From Nymphaea colorata (lineage: Eukaryota; Streptophyta; Magnoliopsida; Nymphaeales; Nymphaeaceae), in NCBI RefSeq assembly GCF_008831285.2, contig NC_045138.2, forward strand, positions 10,426,571 through 10,490,570: a DNA stretch of 64,000 nt. Reading direction: 5' to 3'. Numbering within the stretch: position 1 is the first letter of the stretch; every line of letters begins with the position of its first letter. The translations under genes were made by a program, and so were the position numbers. The notes beneath the pieces are model-generated. The model worked only from the letters and a program-made list of their open reading frames with translations. It searched no databases and was not told the DNA's origin. Below, piece by piece: positions 47,601 to 61,559 of the stretch.

Positions 47601-49329
47601 TGAGAAAAATACTGCAACCTGCAGACCCAAACTCGACGGTGGGACATGGCTTCTTTCGTTACAGACAAATGACTTCTTCTTTTCCGCTCCATCTTTTTGT
47701 CTTTTTCTTTATTTATTGCAAGGAATCTACAAAAGTTTAGGCTCGCCAATGGAGAGAGAAAAAAAAAAATCTCCTTATTTTATAGTTCAATTTTGTTACT
47801 TGTTATTAGGATGAGAATGAATAGTATTTTATTTACCATCCAACAAAATAATTATCTTCTCATGAATGAGAATGAATAGTATTTTATTTACCACCCAACA
47901 AAATAATTATCTGCTATTTGTATTTTGAGACGACTCTTTTGCTGTATATCAATTCAATTCATTACCTTCTTTTGTAGCCAAAACAAAAACAACTGTTAAA
48001 ACTTTGAAAACTCAAAAACAAAAAAACTAGTCATATGCTAGCGCCTGACTCAAAAACAAAAAAAACTAGTCATATGCTAGCCCCTGCTCCTCCATCTGTT
48101 AAGCCAACCCACCACTCACTCCCCACAGCCCAAGATGTTCAATCTCATTTTTTAGGCAACATATATCACGCCGATGAAAGTGGTGCCTTTAATAATGTTT
48201 TCTTTTTTTTTTTGGTAGTGCAAACTCAAGATAACTAAAGTTGGGACATGATCCAAGGCTCCCTTCACATTCACCAGTGGTCTAATTAAACCCCAATATC
48301 AAGTTTGATCAACCTAATTTGGCATGAATATCTATTTGGTTGACAGGATAACAGTGGTTTCACTTCAAGAGAAACAAACATGTCTTCTCTAATCGGAGAA
48401 ACAGACGTTAGAAGCTCCATTTTCTCTGGTGCCCATTATTAAACGTTCATATTCAGGAAAAGTAGTATCACCCCATATGAGCTTTCCTAGCGAAGCTTCC
48501 ATCTAATTTTCCGGCATCATTCCTCTCCTATTATTGTCTCCTCCCTCACAGTTAAAACAAATTAAACGAACCCTAAGAGGGACTTCAGTAAGAAAAGCAA
48601 TGTGTTCTTAGAATGCATGCTAGGAGTCATGATATCATCATGTGAAGCATTTCATTGTCAAATCTAATGACATTCATAATCATATCCGGATTTGCGGAAC
48701 AAGAACAATGGAGTTTTTAAATGATATGCTCTGAGAAAGTGTTTCAAAAACTTGGCATTTTTATAAAAAAAACTCTCTAAGAGAGCACATGTCCTTAGAA
48801 GCCTTAGCAAGAAGCAACACCAAATATCTGACCAAGTTCACCCACCTTTAACAAGACCGCGACCTCAGGCAAACCTTTGATTCCATAGGCGTAATGTTGA
48901 GGCCATGCTTAATGCCTACTACCAATCATCATGCACCTTGAGCTGTTCGTGAAACAATGTTTATATTGGGGGAAGGCAAGGGATTAGTCGAAATGGGTGG
49001 CATGATGAAGAAATGAAGGATGGTCAGGTTAATTAGATGCAGAAATGCTAGATACACATGGGCATAACAATTGTGAATTAAAGGGTTTTGGAATCGGTAT
49101 AGAGGCAGCAGTAGAGGCACGTAGAAGGGAGGAAAGGGAGTCTTTTCTCTATTCTTCGTTGACTCAATATAGTGTGTTACAAGGGAAATATATAGTTTTG
49201 ATTAACCACAGATAGAAGCAAGGTTATCGGTATCTAAACACGTTGGTTACAAACTCTGTTACAAGAAAATATCTCAGAAAATATTTATTTTGATAAGGAA
49301 TCTTCAATTAGTGCCTCCACCATCTCATT
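44691..49329. other. intergenic, no gene recognised
   Basis: Contains two short tandem duplications: a 60-bp unit at about 47814-47930 (GAGAATGAATAGTATTTTAT repeated) and a 39-bp unit at about 48010-48080 (ACTAGTCATATGCTAGC repeated). A long T run lies at 47511-47526. No protein or RNA gene is supported. Confidence 0.5.
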
Positions 49330-50690
49330 TTCTTGATGATGCGTAGCAGAACCCTCAGCAGACTTTGGATCAGCTTCTGGTTTAATGTCCCCTTTCAAAC
49401 TGGACTGGTCTTTAGACTTAGACCAAGTTTGTTCCTCATGTAAAGGTATCGGGCTCTGCCTAAAGGTTTTGTAAAAATGTCTACTACCTCTTCACCAGAA
49501 GCAACGTATCTTGTTTCCAATAGCTTGGAAGCAACTCATTCCCTGATATAATGATAATCAATTTCTATGTGTTTGGAACGATTGTGTTGAACTAGATTCA
49601 CATGACGTGTTAACATGTTGTCTGAATATAGTACAGGAATTTGAGGTGGAACAAGTTTTATATCTCGTAGCACATAAGTTATCCAAGTAATTTATGCGGC
49701 TGCAGAAGCTAACACTCTGCATTCTGCCTCTGAACTTGAGCGCACCACCGTAGGCGGTTTTTTAGTAGACCAGGATAGACAGTTTGGTCCAAGGTAGAGT
49801 ACCTTGCTGTGGATCTTTGCATAACTGGGCAACCTACCCAGTCTGCATCTGCAAAACCTTGAAGCATGAACATGTTGGTAGGCTGTATGTGAAGTCCAAG
49901 GTTCAAGGTGCCCTTGACATATCTAAGAATTTTCTTTACGAGCTGAAAATGGAACTCGGAGGAGTCTGCATATGTTGACAAGAAAAGTCCGAAGCATATA
50001 TCAAATCTGGTCCAGTAAATGTTAAGTACTGTAGACTGCCTACTGGAACACCTGTAATGTATTTGATCTGAAAACGGTGGATTGTGTGGGCTGCAATGTG
50101 GTGATTCTACCATTGGAGTATTGCTGGGTTTGCATCATTCCCCTATTGTCTCTATGAAGTATGTCCATTGCATATCTCATTGGTTCAAGAATATAGAATT
50201 TCCATCTCTTTTCAATTCAATGCCAAGGAAGTGATGTACATAGCCAAGATTTGTCATAGCAAAGGTATTGCTGCTATAAGAAATGAATTCATTCAAAAAT
50301 TCGTGTTTATCACCTGTTATGAGTATGTCATCGACATGCACAAGCAGTGGATCAGCAACACTACAAGAAAATCCTTAAGAAATTAAAAAGGCACTGAACC
50401 TATTAAACCACATGCGAGCTTATTGGCATAGACTATATAATGCCTTATTTAATTTTCATACAAATTAGTCTTCATTGGAACTTTAAATTCTGGCGGCTGG
50501 CTCATCTAATGCCTCAAGGACAAATGCATTTTTAATATCTTTTTGGTGTATAGGCCAGCCTTTTGATAGCGCCATTGTAAACATTACATTTATTGTGGTT
50601 GGTTTCATAAGATGTGAAAAAGCTTCAATAAAATTTACTCCAAGTACTTGATTATACCTTGTTATCACCCCAAATTTTTCCAAAAAGAAT
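49330..50690 (-). pseudogene. 3' half of a copia retrotransposon (RT and RNase H), degenerate
   Basis: Minus-strand order: RT text at 50683-50490 (YNQVLGVNFIEAFSHLMKPT, GWPIHQKDIKNAFV), an active-site block HVDDILITGD near 50340-50300, then RNase H text FADADWVGC and KKILRYVKGTLNLGLH (50113-49709). Conserved 3' text follows with DIFTKPLGRARYLYMRNKLG near 49480-49430. The polypurine tract TTTGAAAGGGGA lies near 49390-49400. RNase H at the very end is the copia order. Stops and frameshifts interrupt every part. Upstream integrase and gag are absent: the fragment ends near the gypsy LTR at 51.3 kb. Confidence 0.88.
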
Positions 50691-51345
50691 TGTATTCCAT
50701 TTCACTCAAGCGAAATTTTCAGTTATTTTGACTATTTGGATCTATCTTTGGGCCCTAAGCCCAACCCTATACCCAAAACAAGCTTCTATATCAATACCTA
50801 CGTCCAATTCATGACAATTCGATCCAGAAAGAATCTCTAGACCCACATTTGAGTCCAAACGCAAGATTAAAATCTAAAATCTAACTTTAGACAAAGAGTC
50901 AGATCCAAATCCAAGTTATAGATCTAAAATACTGAAATTCATCTGAAATATGAAGCCAAAGTCCATAACTAAACCCCCACAAATGAAATCAAGTCCAAAC
51001 TAGGAGAACAGACCCATAAAGCCGCTCTCAATTCCAAATTAGATCCAAAACCAAAGTCTAGATCCAAATTGAGAATTTCAAACTCAAAATCCAAAGTCAT
51101 ACCAAAACAACAAATTTCAATCCTATCGAGCGCCACGAGCACATGCACAGACCTTTCCTTTGTTTTGTGTCTTGTTCTCGCACCAAAAATGTGTTTTGAG
51201 CTTAAACCACTCACCTAATCCTTGATCCAAGCCTTAGGCATCGAACAGGATGCATCGGCTACCAATCGAACCCCATCCGGATCTAAATCATGCGTGGAAT
51301 CATTCAAAATGGAGTCGATCGCAGCCCCATTTGTAACAAAGAACA
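50691..51345. other. junction between copia fragment and gypsy LTR, no gene
   Basis: AT-rich DNA with many GATCCAAA/GATCTAAA words, similar in texture to the AT-rich interior of the element at 20.8-23 kb but not aligned to it. Its origin is unclear. Confidence 0.4.
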
Positions 51346-54300
51346 GTTTACCCTTTTAAAATACACATTTAAAAAAAGAATTTTTATGTTTTTCTTTTTT
51401 ATGAATGGGACCCTTGGAGGCCAAGGAGGTGAAATCCACCCCTTATTGGTCCAAAAAAGACAAAAAAACCACCCCTTGGGGGTGGTTTTGAGTCTTATGG
51501 GTGGGCAATAGCCTTACCTACACCCCAAAGAGGCGTTTGCAAGGCTAAGGGCTAATCCCACTTGGTCAAAACCTATTTAAAAATAAATAAATTAAATTAC
51601 TCAAAAGTAATTGAAATTAGAATGAAAATATTGTTAAATTAAAAAAAAATCAAATATAGAGTTTTGGCTCCAAATATCCTTATAAAGACCCCCACAATCT
51701 TCTCGCTTGGACATGAGCTAACTCTTGGAAAATCTCTAGTGCTTTCCTACTTGAAGAACTAAGAATATTCCCTAGCTCTCTCTCCATTTCTCTCCACTCA
51801 TCTTCTTCTTCTTCTCCAACCTTGGGAGTAAGCTTCTCCAACTTCCCACTCTTCAAATGAGTACGAGGAGACCTCTTGGAGGAACATCTTCATCACCTTG
51901 GAGCTTTGCCTGAGAAAACCATAGGATCATTTGAAGAAGGAGACTCATTTCTAAATCATTTTCATTAGAAGTGTGTAGTCCTCTCATTTTTATTTATTTT
52001 TGTTTCTCTTTGCCACCTCCCTATGACTGTACAAGAGAGTTTTAAAGATTTTCTATCGGGATTCAAGAGCTACTCTTGAATGCATCGGGGGTATGAGCAA
52101 GGCAAAATAAATTATATTTCTTCATTTATTTTTGAAATATGCTTCTTACATTTTTTTGTTCATCATTCATGTTTGAGATTATGTTCATGCATGGTAGACT
52201 AATTTTTTCTTAATTTACATGCAAATGAAAAGTAAGAATGAGTATTTGAGTTGGGAATTCTTCATTATTATATTGATTTTGAGATTGAGATTTGTTTAAC
52301 CCGGGAAAGCCCTTCATGAATGTATACATGTTAAAATGCATCTTCATAACATTCTCACGTTTAGCTTTTCTCTTAATCACATGATTAGGGATTCCAATGA
52401 GTATTTTCTTACGTTGCTCTCCATTTCGTGTGTGTTTGTTTTCCTTTCATATGTAATGGTGGGAGAAATGAATTTCCTTGTAATAGATGAAATGATTATG
52501 GTTTTATGCTCACGTATAAATTTTCAGAATCATGTTTTCAAAAGAATTTCAAAATTGAGAACTCTCTTCAATGAGCCTTGGAGACTTAGCCTAGGCTCTT
52601 TAAGCCCAAGTTTCTCTCCAGCCTACATAGAAAAATCAAAGTCGGATATTTTTCAAGTTATTTCTTGATTTCAATTTTTGCAATGGCATATGTGTATATG
52701 CATGTTATATATGTATACATGCACATAATTATCTCTTTTTGTTCTTTTCTCTTTATGATTTAACATATATTTTTACAAATTTTCATATACATATACATAT
52801 AAATGAATATATATGTGTGTTCTAGTTTCTATCTCTTGAACCTTTTATCTCACTCTTTAAGTTAAGGTCCTCTTTTACAAATTTTCATATATATATACAT
52901 TGTTTTTCTTCTCTATCCCTCCCTCTCTAAAAAAACTTAGTATTTTCTCTCTAAAATCTTATTCTCTCTCTCTAAAATCTTTTCTTTCTCTAAAATCTCT
53001 CTTTCTTCCTCCCTTTCTCAAATCTCCTTCTCCCTCTCCATTCGAGTTAGTACTTTCCTTTCACGAACGTTCATATACGTATGTATATGCATATATATGT
53101 ATAAATAAGTATATGTTGTATATGTATATATATTCCTCTATCTCCTTAAAACTTTTTCTTTCGAGATTTTGAAAATCTCTTTCTCTTTCATTTTCTCCCT
53201 ATTGGATTAAAATTTTTTCTTTCCATTCTTTCAAGTATTCCTCTCCCAAGAACTAAGACTTCAACTTTTCATTTATCGACTTTGCCAAGGCTGAAACTCA
53301 ACTAATAATTCATTATTGGATTTATGTTTGATGGTCTACAACATCATTCCATTTTTTAAAATTTTTTCTCTTCATAAAAATATTTACAACAATTATACAA
53401 ATAAAAGTAGGAAACTTAGATGTATGTAATGGTAGGAATGTTTTTAAATGAATGATATGGTAAGAATGAATAATTTGCTTCCAATCATATAAAATTAATG
53501 ATTTCATGCATTTACATTCGCTTGCACAATTTAGAAAAGATCACAAAGCACATCTTTAAAAGAAGTTTAACAAGATGTGATTGAGCTTTAGCTAGGTAGT
53601 GATCAAATGCAAAATCTTAAACCTACTTAAATTATTAAGAGAATACTAAATCGACTTTAGAAAGTGATCTTCAAAGGTTTCCAAATAATATTTTTAAAGA
53701 TTTTCCAATTCAAAATCTCTCAAATCAAAATGGTTTATATTCTCAAAAGATTCTTCAAAATTTTTTCAAAAATTTAAAACATCAGATCTTCAACATTTTC
53801 TCAAAACCACACCTCATTTAGATGAAAAAGATGTTTAAGCAAAAACGAAATGCATCAAGAATAATCATAGCCCTTGAATTGGTTACCCCTGATAAAAGTG
53901 CTGAGAATGGTTAGTCCTCGTACCGACGAGCGAGTCTCTTTCTCATTTCAAAATAAAACCTTATTTTTCTGAAGCACTCGAAAAACTAAAAATTTTGGGG
54001 ATGAAAACATATGATGACCATGATGGGACCCATCATCATTTGGTTATGATTTCCATTAATACATTTCCATTAACTTGAACATCTCTCATATTGCCAATGT
54101 TAAAGCATGTCCATTTTTTGGCCTTGACCCCATCAGCATTTCATTACACAGTTTGGTTATTGTGTTTGCTTTCATGCATACAAAACTAGTTGAGGAGAAT
54201 CAATCATGTTCATCTAGATCTATGATCAAATACAACCTTCCTCAATTTAAGGCTTGATTGAAAATAATGTTTGCTTTTTTACTTATTTTAACCACCATCT

Positions 54301-54829
54301 TGAAAAATATTGCATTAAAGACAATCGATTTTGCATGTTTGCTTATATTTCAAAGCTTCTCCTACCTATTTGTCCTGGTCATTATGTTGTTGGGCTTGGT
54401 CTTAAGTGGTAGCACAACACTAAGTCTTATAAAGACCACACATTGGGTGGAAAAGCCTCCTCGTTAGTACCATGAGTAGCAACTTGTGATATATTGATAG
54501 TTGTCCAAGAAGAATTAGGTATACCTTACCTTAGTTGCTTAAGGAAGAATCTATGCTAGTATTTAGCTATTTGACTAAAGTATATAAGCATAACTTGGCA
54601 TTGGATTATCGTGATGCAAAGTTATCTCAATTAGGTCCCTATACCATTTTTCCTTCAAATTCTTTCCTATGATAGAAGTATAAAGAATGTTGGATATGCA
54701 CAAAACCTTATGTGGTGATTTACAACCTCATTAGATACATCTACCACATAACGTCCTTATTAACTTTGTCGATCTTTTTCACTAATTTAATCTCTATCAT
54801 TTAGAGTCTTCACTCAAGGTATATTATTT

Positions 54830-55980
54830 CCAACATGATGTCATATTCCCTTATGATCACATCCTCTTTGGAGAAGGACCCAAATGGTTTGCTTATGTTT
54901 CTCTTGAGTCTAGACCCTTGGCTCCCAAATGGTATCGATCTTGGCATCTCACCTTCTCTCGGATGTTTCCTTCTTACTTCGAAGAATGTGTGCTAGAGAC
55001 AGTGGCAGCCAGAGGAATGCAATCAGTGGATGAGAATTTGGTGCATGCTATTACCGAGCGATGGAACCTAAGGACCTCTTCTTTTTTGTTTTTGTGAGGA
55101 GAAATGATAGTATTATTAGATGAATTTACTGAAATACTAGACCTTCCTACCCTAACTTGTAATCCAAATGACTCATTAGAGAAACAGTTCCTCATGAACT
55201 CGACTAAGGTTATTGCAAATGACCTTATAACTCACTTTACTATATGAAAAACTTGGCCCTTAGTAGAAAACTATGAGAGTCAAAGCATCTAAAAAATCTA
55301 TATGAAGAATTTGGAATCTATGTTAAGTCTTTTATCTTATCTCGAAAATCCATATGAAGAGTCAAACATTGTATAATGATTTGCACAGTAGAAGTGACCC
55401 TTTTTACCAATGAAACCAACCTCTTAGATGTTCTATCGTTCAACTTTTTTGGATATGGGGACATTGCGGGACTTGATACTTGTCAGTAGTAATGACAGTC
55501 TTGGCTTTCTTTTACCAAGGACTCACCTGCTTCACTATCAGAGACACCGACTATGTAGAAGGATGCACATATATTTTATAATTGTGGTTCCTCAAGCATG
55601 CAGGATCCCAAGCTAATTATTCAGAAACACTAATGAAGCATTGACAGTCTTAGAACAATATCATTGTCTGATCGACCAGCTAGATGGAGAAGAGATCATT
55701 TGATATTATTATGATCGCCGTCAGAATCTACCTAGATACACTCACCATTACCATGGTCGTACCACACTCTTAGACCCTTTCATGGTTGATTATTGTACTG
55801 ATAGATGCATGAGACAATTCTCTCAGAGATCGAAGATGGTTTATGTGCATGCACCAATTAGAGCTATTCCTGAATTCGACCTTAGGTCTTCTCAATAGGC
55901 GGCATTGTTCGTAGTAGCTTGACAAGAATGGAAGACATAGATATCATACACTTGGTTCACAAACCCAATAGTAAAGAAGA
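54830..55980 (+). pseudogene. plant-mobile-domain-like reading frame inside the gypsy element
   Basis: The plus strand reads KWYRSWHLTFSRMFPSYFEE, then HAITERWNLRTSSFLFL and, past one stop, GEMIVLLDEFTEILDLPTL. Further on come YYDRRQNLPRYTHHYHGR-like text and DRCMRQFSQRSKMVYVHAPI. This matches the plant mobile domain layout: a Trp-containing ERW segment, a G/GE-x(n)-L.D....LGLP-type strand-helix, and a later RQF motif. The domain is known from MAIN/MAIL1 proteins and as a passenger of plant transposons. It sits between the 5' LTR and gag in the same orientation as pol. Several stops and frameshifts are present. I assign the family from motif shape only. Confidence 0.6.
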
Positions 55981-56213
55981 AATATACTAAGTGGTGGGAT
56001 GCCAACCAACCACCATTCATCCTTCCTTAAAAGCTTCTATTGTCAACTTTGTACTCTTTATTTTGTCTTCAATTGTTGTCATCTTTGTCAATGTTTTCTT
56101 TGGATGCAATTTTTAAACTCTTAATGCAATGTGAATCTTCATTTTGTCATCATTTCCCTTCAATGACTCTTCATTTTTTTTATCTCATAAGGTGAATATT
56201 TGAAGCCAACCGG

Positions 56214-57860
56214 ATGGTCGAAATAAGAGCACAAGCTAAGCAAACTCCTCAAAACGAGGCTTCATTATCTAGTCCTATGAAACACTTGGCTTCCCAACAA
56301 TTAAACCAGAAGGCTACCATATGTTCTGGTTGTTTATGGAGTGATTCATGATGGAGCAAGAAGAACAAAAGGTCCTGATGGTTACTCCGAAACCAGCAAC
56401 TAAAAAGTCTGTCAAACAAAAAAGAAATAAGGAAAACAACAAACCTTCTCCTACAATCTAGATTCAGACTCAACAACCAGTAAGGATGAAAAGCCTGAAT
56501 TGTTTCCATTCAAAAAGAAAAATACAAAGAAAAAAAGGAAAAAAAGGAAAAGAAATCATAGAGGATAGCAACTAACCTAGCCCTATCACAAGCAAAAATT
56601 TGGAGAGGAAGCCAAAAAGGAAAGGCAAAAAGGCATAGAAGTATACCGCAAGCAGTAGCTCAGACAGTGAAAGTTCTAAAGAGAAAGTAAAAGAGATCAA
56701 GGGCAAGAAGAAAAAAACATGGTCAAGATCACGCAAATCAAGTGATGACGAAAGTCCAACTAAACACAAGTTTTACAAAAATGGAGAAAAGAATGAGTAA
56801 CCTTGAACTTATGGGGAAAGGAAAACGCTCATACTCATGCAAGGATTACTACCTAGGCATTGAAGAAGATGAAAATATGAAGGGTTTGCCCAAGGAGTTC
56901 ATCAAATATGATGGAACCATCTGCCCACACGTTCATCTTTCGACATTCATCAATGACTGCTACAAGATCTAGGCGAATAACAAAACATTATTTCACTACT
57001 TTCCAAGGAGTCTTGAAAGCATTGACCCAATTAAACTTAAGGAATTTGATAGATTGGTTAACATGTTCGTCAAGAGAATTGAACATAATGTTTCCATGGC
57101 TCCAACCCTCAGTATCCTTTGTAGTATCTGTCAAAAACAAAGAGAAAATGTTCGAGAATTTATCCAAAAATAGAGAATTCAATGCAACAAGATGAAGGAA
57201 CATATCTCTAAAACACAAGCTCTGTCACTTATCAGGAAAAAACTCGTCCAACCCTTGAAAAGTCTCATCTACAATGCTCCAATCAAGACCTTTGCCGAGT
57301 TGATCGAATAAGCAGATTCAATAGAAGAAAGAATTGAAGAATGTGATTTTGATAGAATCATTGCGCCCAAGCATAAAGAAGATAGTAAGAAAGGAGGGAG
57401 GACACAGTTACCCGCATATTTCATAGCAAATGCAGCAGCAACAGTTATAAACATGACAAATAGATAAATCACAAGAACACACAACTGCCCAAAGGAAACA
57501 AAGAATGAATAAACACTCTGGCTGGAGTTATGATTGGAAGTTTACTCCTCTTAGTCAATCTCGTGAGAAAATCTTAAAACACCTCCTCACCAAAAGAACT
57601 ATCGTCTTGCCAAAAATTTTAGAATCTCCGAAAATGATGGCAAGTGATAAAGAAAAATTGTATAAGTTTCATCTTGCCTCTGGTCATAACACTGAGGATT
57701 GTTCTGTCTTCAAAAACATTATTCAAGTTTTCGTTAACAAAGATCTCAAGGTTGATGATGATAATATCCATGAGGTATTGAAGAATGCATTCCCTGATCA
57801 CGGAAAGGCGACAGTCGCCACAATGACCACCGCCACTCCACTCCCATATCACCCGTAGGT
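56214..57860 (+). pseudogene. gypsy gag remnant
   Basis: A lysine-rich, low-complexity lead-in (56214-56760) is followed by gag-like text: LPKEFIKYDGTICPHVHL (56870-56940), then after a stop FPRSLESIDPIKLKEFD and, later, KFHLASGHNTEDCSVFKN (57664-57720), which resembles the H..GH..EDC motif near the end of gypsy gag. At least five stops interrupt the region. Confidence 0.7.
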
Positions 57861-58198
57861 GCACATCCGACCTTGTGTTGGAAAAAATTCACACCAAGTT
57901 ATGGTGACTAATCAAGGTAAAAAACCTTTAGATTTTATTAGTATGATAAATAGCAAGACAGAAGGTTCATCTAAAAAATCTACCATAATTCCAAAGACTT
58001 TTCTGTTACGAGGCGGCAATCAGATGACTTCTCAAACGAGGATCCATGTTACTTAGATGATGTCATTCCTTTAGAAGAACATCTTATTTATGAAGGCTGG
58101 ATTCGAGCCTCCAAGAACCAGTCAATCACTTTTACAAAAAAAGATATTTTAAACTAGGGATATTACCATGAAGTATATATTTATACATCATCGTCCAA

Positions 58199-58462
58199 GT
58201 GAATAAGATGATTGTGCCACATGTATTGATCGACAGAGGAAGTAGCTTAAATATTTGTCCTAATCTCACAGCCAAAGATTTAGGTTTTCGTGAAGACAAA
58301 TATCACCCCAATGATACCAACATCTATGGATGTGATGGCCGAAGCATGAATAGCAAAGAGACACTCACCATGGATGTGATCATCAAATGGACCACTCATT
58401 GCATTTTATTCCATGTGGTGGATGTATCTCCATCATATAACTTGTTGCTGAGACGGCCTTAG
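58199..58462 (+). pseudogene. gypsy aspartic protease remnant
   Basis: HVLIDRGSSLNICPN corresponds to the retroviral-type protease active site (normally D-S/T/G-G-S). Here the second position is Arg. It is followed by a beta-rich stretch ending FHVVDVSPSYNLLLRRP, like the VLLGRPW motif in gypsy proteases with G replaced by R. Both changes would probably inactivate the enzyme. Confidence 0.75.
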
Positions 58463-59394
58463 ACCTATGAAGTACCAGGTATCCCATCTACTCTTCACCA
58501 ATGCCTCAAGTGGAATTTTGGCCCATCTGTCATCACCGTACACGCATAGGACCTGGTCAAGAGGTTGGTACAGCCAATGCTCCATAGACCAATTGATTCG
58601 GTGGGCGTACTCAACATAAGAATAACAAATGAAGCACCTAAGGAAGAGTGGATGCAGAGCATGGAGGCAAGCAAATCATCTGAAAGTGCCTATACCATCT
58701 CAAGAAGTTGTCTAAGTTATCAAAAACATCCTTTGTATGCTCATTTTGTGAGAAACCCTAAGGAATTACAGTTACTTTTGAAAGGTGGATACCATCCATT
58801 CACTGGACTAAAAAAAATGAAAATGACAATCTTACAGCCAATCATTATTCCCTTTCAGATGAACACTAGAGGATTGGGATACGTTGAAGAAGTTTGAAGA
58901 AGATCTTGTTGGCTGATAGTATTCGCCTTTCCTTTCAAATCCTTTTATGAATTTTGTGATCTTAACTTGTACTTATATAGTTCCCTGAGAGGACTCCTTC
59001 GATGAACTAAGAACTTTCTATATGCAATGCAAGTAATCTTTCGTTGTGATTATCAATTTTAATTTTGTTTAATTTTCCTTTATCCTCTTCTTTATAGAAT
59101 GTCGAAACTCAACATGTCTTAGTTCCTACTTTTTCCTCGAAAGTGCCTCCAGAAAGCATTTATCTAACAAGCAGTCGATGAAATAAAACCTATGACAATA
59201 CTTGAGTCATAATTATTGGAATTCACTCAGATTAAAAAACAAGAGTATCTCTCGCCCTTAGTTAACAATCCAATTGAAGAAATTAACATTGGAACCAATG
59301 AGAGTCCTAAAACCCTTCAAATTGGCACTAGATTGTCAGTATAAGAGAAGAAAAAATTAGTAAACTTTCTTATAAACCACCAAGAAATTTTAGC

Positions 59395-60520
59395 ATGGAC
59401 CTATTTAGATATGCTGGCTTAGACCCCCAGCTGGTTGTGCATCGTTTGCTCCTAAGTCCCAGTTGCAAGTCAGTTAAGCAAAAATTGTGCAAGCTTGATC
59501 ATCGACTAGAAGGGTCCATAAAAGAAGTATTAGATGATCTACTAAAAGCAAAATTTATTCGTGCCATCGATTACACCGAATGGTTGTGCAAGAAAAATAC
59601 CAAAGTTCGCTTATGCATTAACTTTCGAGACCAGAATAAAATCACACCAAAAGATGATTACCCTCTTCCAAACATTGATTTATTGGTAGACAGTACTGCA
59701 AGCCATGTCATGTTCTTTTTTATGGATGGATATTCAAAATACAACCAAATCAAATTGACAGTCAAAGATCAGCCCAAGACCGCTTTTACCACACCCTAAG
59801 GTACTTTCTGTTACACGGTAATGCCATTTGGGTTGAAAAATGATGGGGCAACTTATCAAAGAGTCATGGCCGCTATCTTCCATGACTAAATGCACAAAAT
59901 TGTAGATGCATGTATCGATGACACATTAATTAAATCTAAGGCAAGAAATAATCATATTGAAACCCTTGTCCATGTGTTTGAGAGTCTTACAGTACAAGCT
60001 TTGTTTGAATCCCCAAAAATGTGTGTTTGGGGTTGAATAGAGTAAACTTTTGGGTCTCATGGTCAGTAAGATGGAGATTGAGACGGATCTTACAAAAGCT
60101 AAAGCTATCATCGATATGTCATCACCTACCAATATCAAGAAACTATGAAGTTTTTAAGGGCGAATCCAGTTCATCAAATGATTCATCTCCGATTCAGCCA
60201 TGAGATGCAAACCATTCAACCAGTTGCTAAGGAAAAACATCAAATTTGAATTGGATTTTGAGTGCCAACAGTCATTTGAAAGGAACAAGAAATACATCCT
60301 AAATCTACCAATCTTAAAACCCTCGGTGTTGGGTAAACCATTGCTATTTTACATCATAGTTGTTGAGTCAGCATTTGGTAATTTTTTGGTACAATAAGAG
60401 GAAAGAAGTCGCATCGAGCATTCAATATATTACGTCAGCGAAACTTTAGTTCAATATGAAAAGAAGTATTCTCCAATAGAAAAAACTTGCCTAGCATTAG
60501 TTTGGATGTACGAGAAGCTA
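59395..60520 (+). pseudogene. gypsy reverse transcriptase and RNase H remnant
   Basis: An open 134-codon stretch (59395-59799) contains KVRLCINFRDQNKITPKDDY, FFFMDGYSKYNQIKL and KTAFTTP. After a stop come VMPFGLKNDGATYQRVM and CIDDTLIKSKARNNH, where the active-site YVDD/YIDD reads CIDD. RNase H text follows near 60290-60510 (LPILKPSVLGKPLLFYI, YYVSETLVQYEKKYSPIEKT). The first RNase H Asp appears lost: the expected LYLA/D motif reads FYIIVVES. Confidence 0.85.
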
Positions 60521-60639
60521 TGTATGAGAAGCTGAGACATTATTTATTAATTTGTGAGATCAAAATACTCTTCAAATTAAATCCTCTTAAATATATCTTG
60601 GATGAGTCATTCCTTAATGGACGCATCTCAGGTGGCATG

Positions 60640-60806
60640 TTTTGCTGATGTAATATGATCTTGAATACATATCCTAAAAGTCAATCAACTTATCATCAAT
60701 CAAGTGAATGGAGGGCAATACGCCTTGGTATCATGATATCAAAAGTTGTTTTGCTGATGTAATATGATCTTGAATACATATCCTTTTGTGAGATCAAAAT
60801 ACTCTC
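60640..60806 (+). repeat. shuffled patch of duplicated pol segments
   Basis: Four short segments here duplicate other sites in the same element. TTGCTGATGTAATATGATCT occurs at 60642 and 60750. AACTTATCATCAATCAAGTG at about 60686 is also at about 61095. GGGCAATACGCCTTGGTATC at about 60714 is also at about 61362. TTTGTGAGATCAAAATACTC at about 60785 is also at about 60552. Confidence 0.9.
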
Positions 60807-61559
60807 CAGACTTTCCCTAGTATAAAAAAATCAGAATAGATGATGAGTTTTTTGATGAACATGTGCTAAGATTAGAAATGGTCCCAATATAAAAGATGTT
60901 CTTAGACGGATCTAAAAATATGATGAGAGCAAGTATAGACATTTTGCTTATCATTTTGAAAGATGAAATGATCTCATACTTTTTGAAACTCGACTTTCCA
61001 TGTACCCATGACATGGCTGAGTATGAAGCTTCATACAAGGACTTCGTTTTTTACTGAGTTTTTAAATAAAGAAGGTGCATGCATTCAGTGACTCTCAACT
61101 TATCATCAATCAAGTGAATAGAGAATGTTAGGTAAAAAATGAAAAGTTGGTGCGATATCAAGAGATCACCACCTCCTTGATCTGTCAGTAGAAGTATATG
61201 TGGCTTACATAAAAAGAGAAGGCAACCCTATTGTAGATGGCCTCGCGAGTTTTGAATCCACTATCTCCTTTCAAACCAACGAAACAATCCGCTCTTTTGA
61301 GAATGAAAAGTTAGAACATCCCGTTTTTGAAACAGATAATCATGTTCATCATATCCAGGAGGGCAATACGCCTTGGTATCATGATATCAAAAGTTATATT
61401 GAGAGCAGAGAATTTTCGACTAGAATGCCTAAAAAAACAAAAAACAATTCAATGTATGTCAGCAATGTACTTTATTCTTGTAGGAGTACTATACAAACGT
61501 GGATTTAGTACTGAATACTCTTGGTGGCTTAATGAAGATGAGACAAAAGAAGGCATTGA

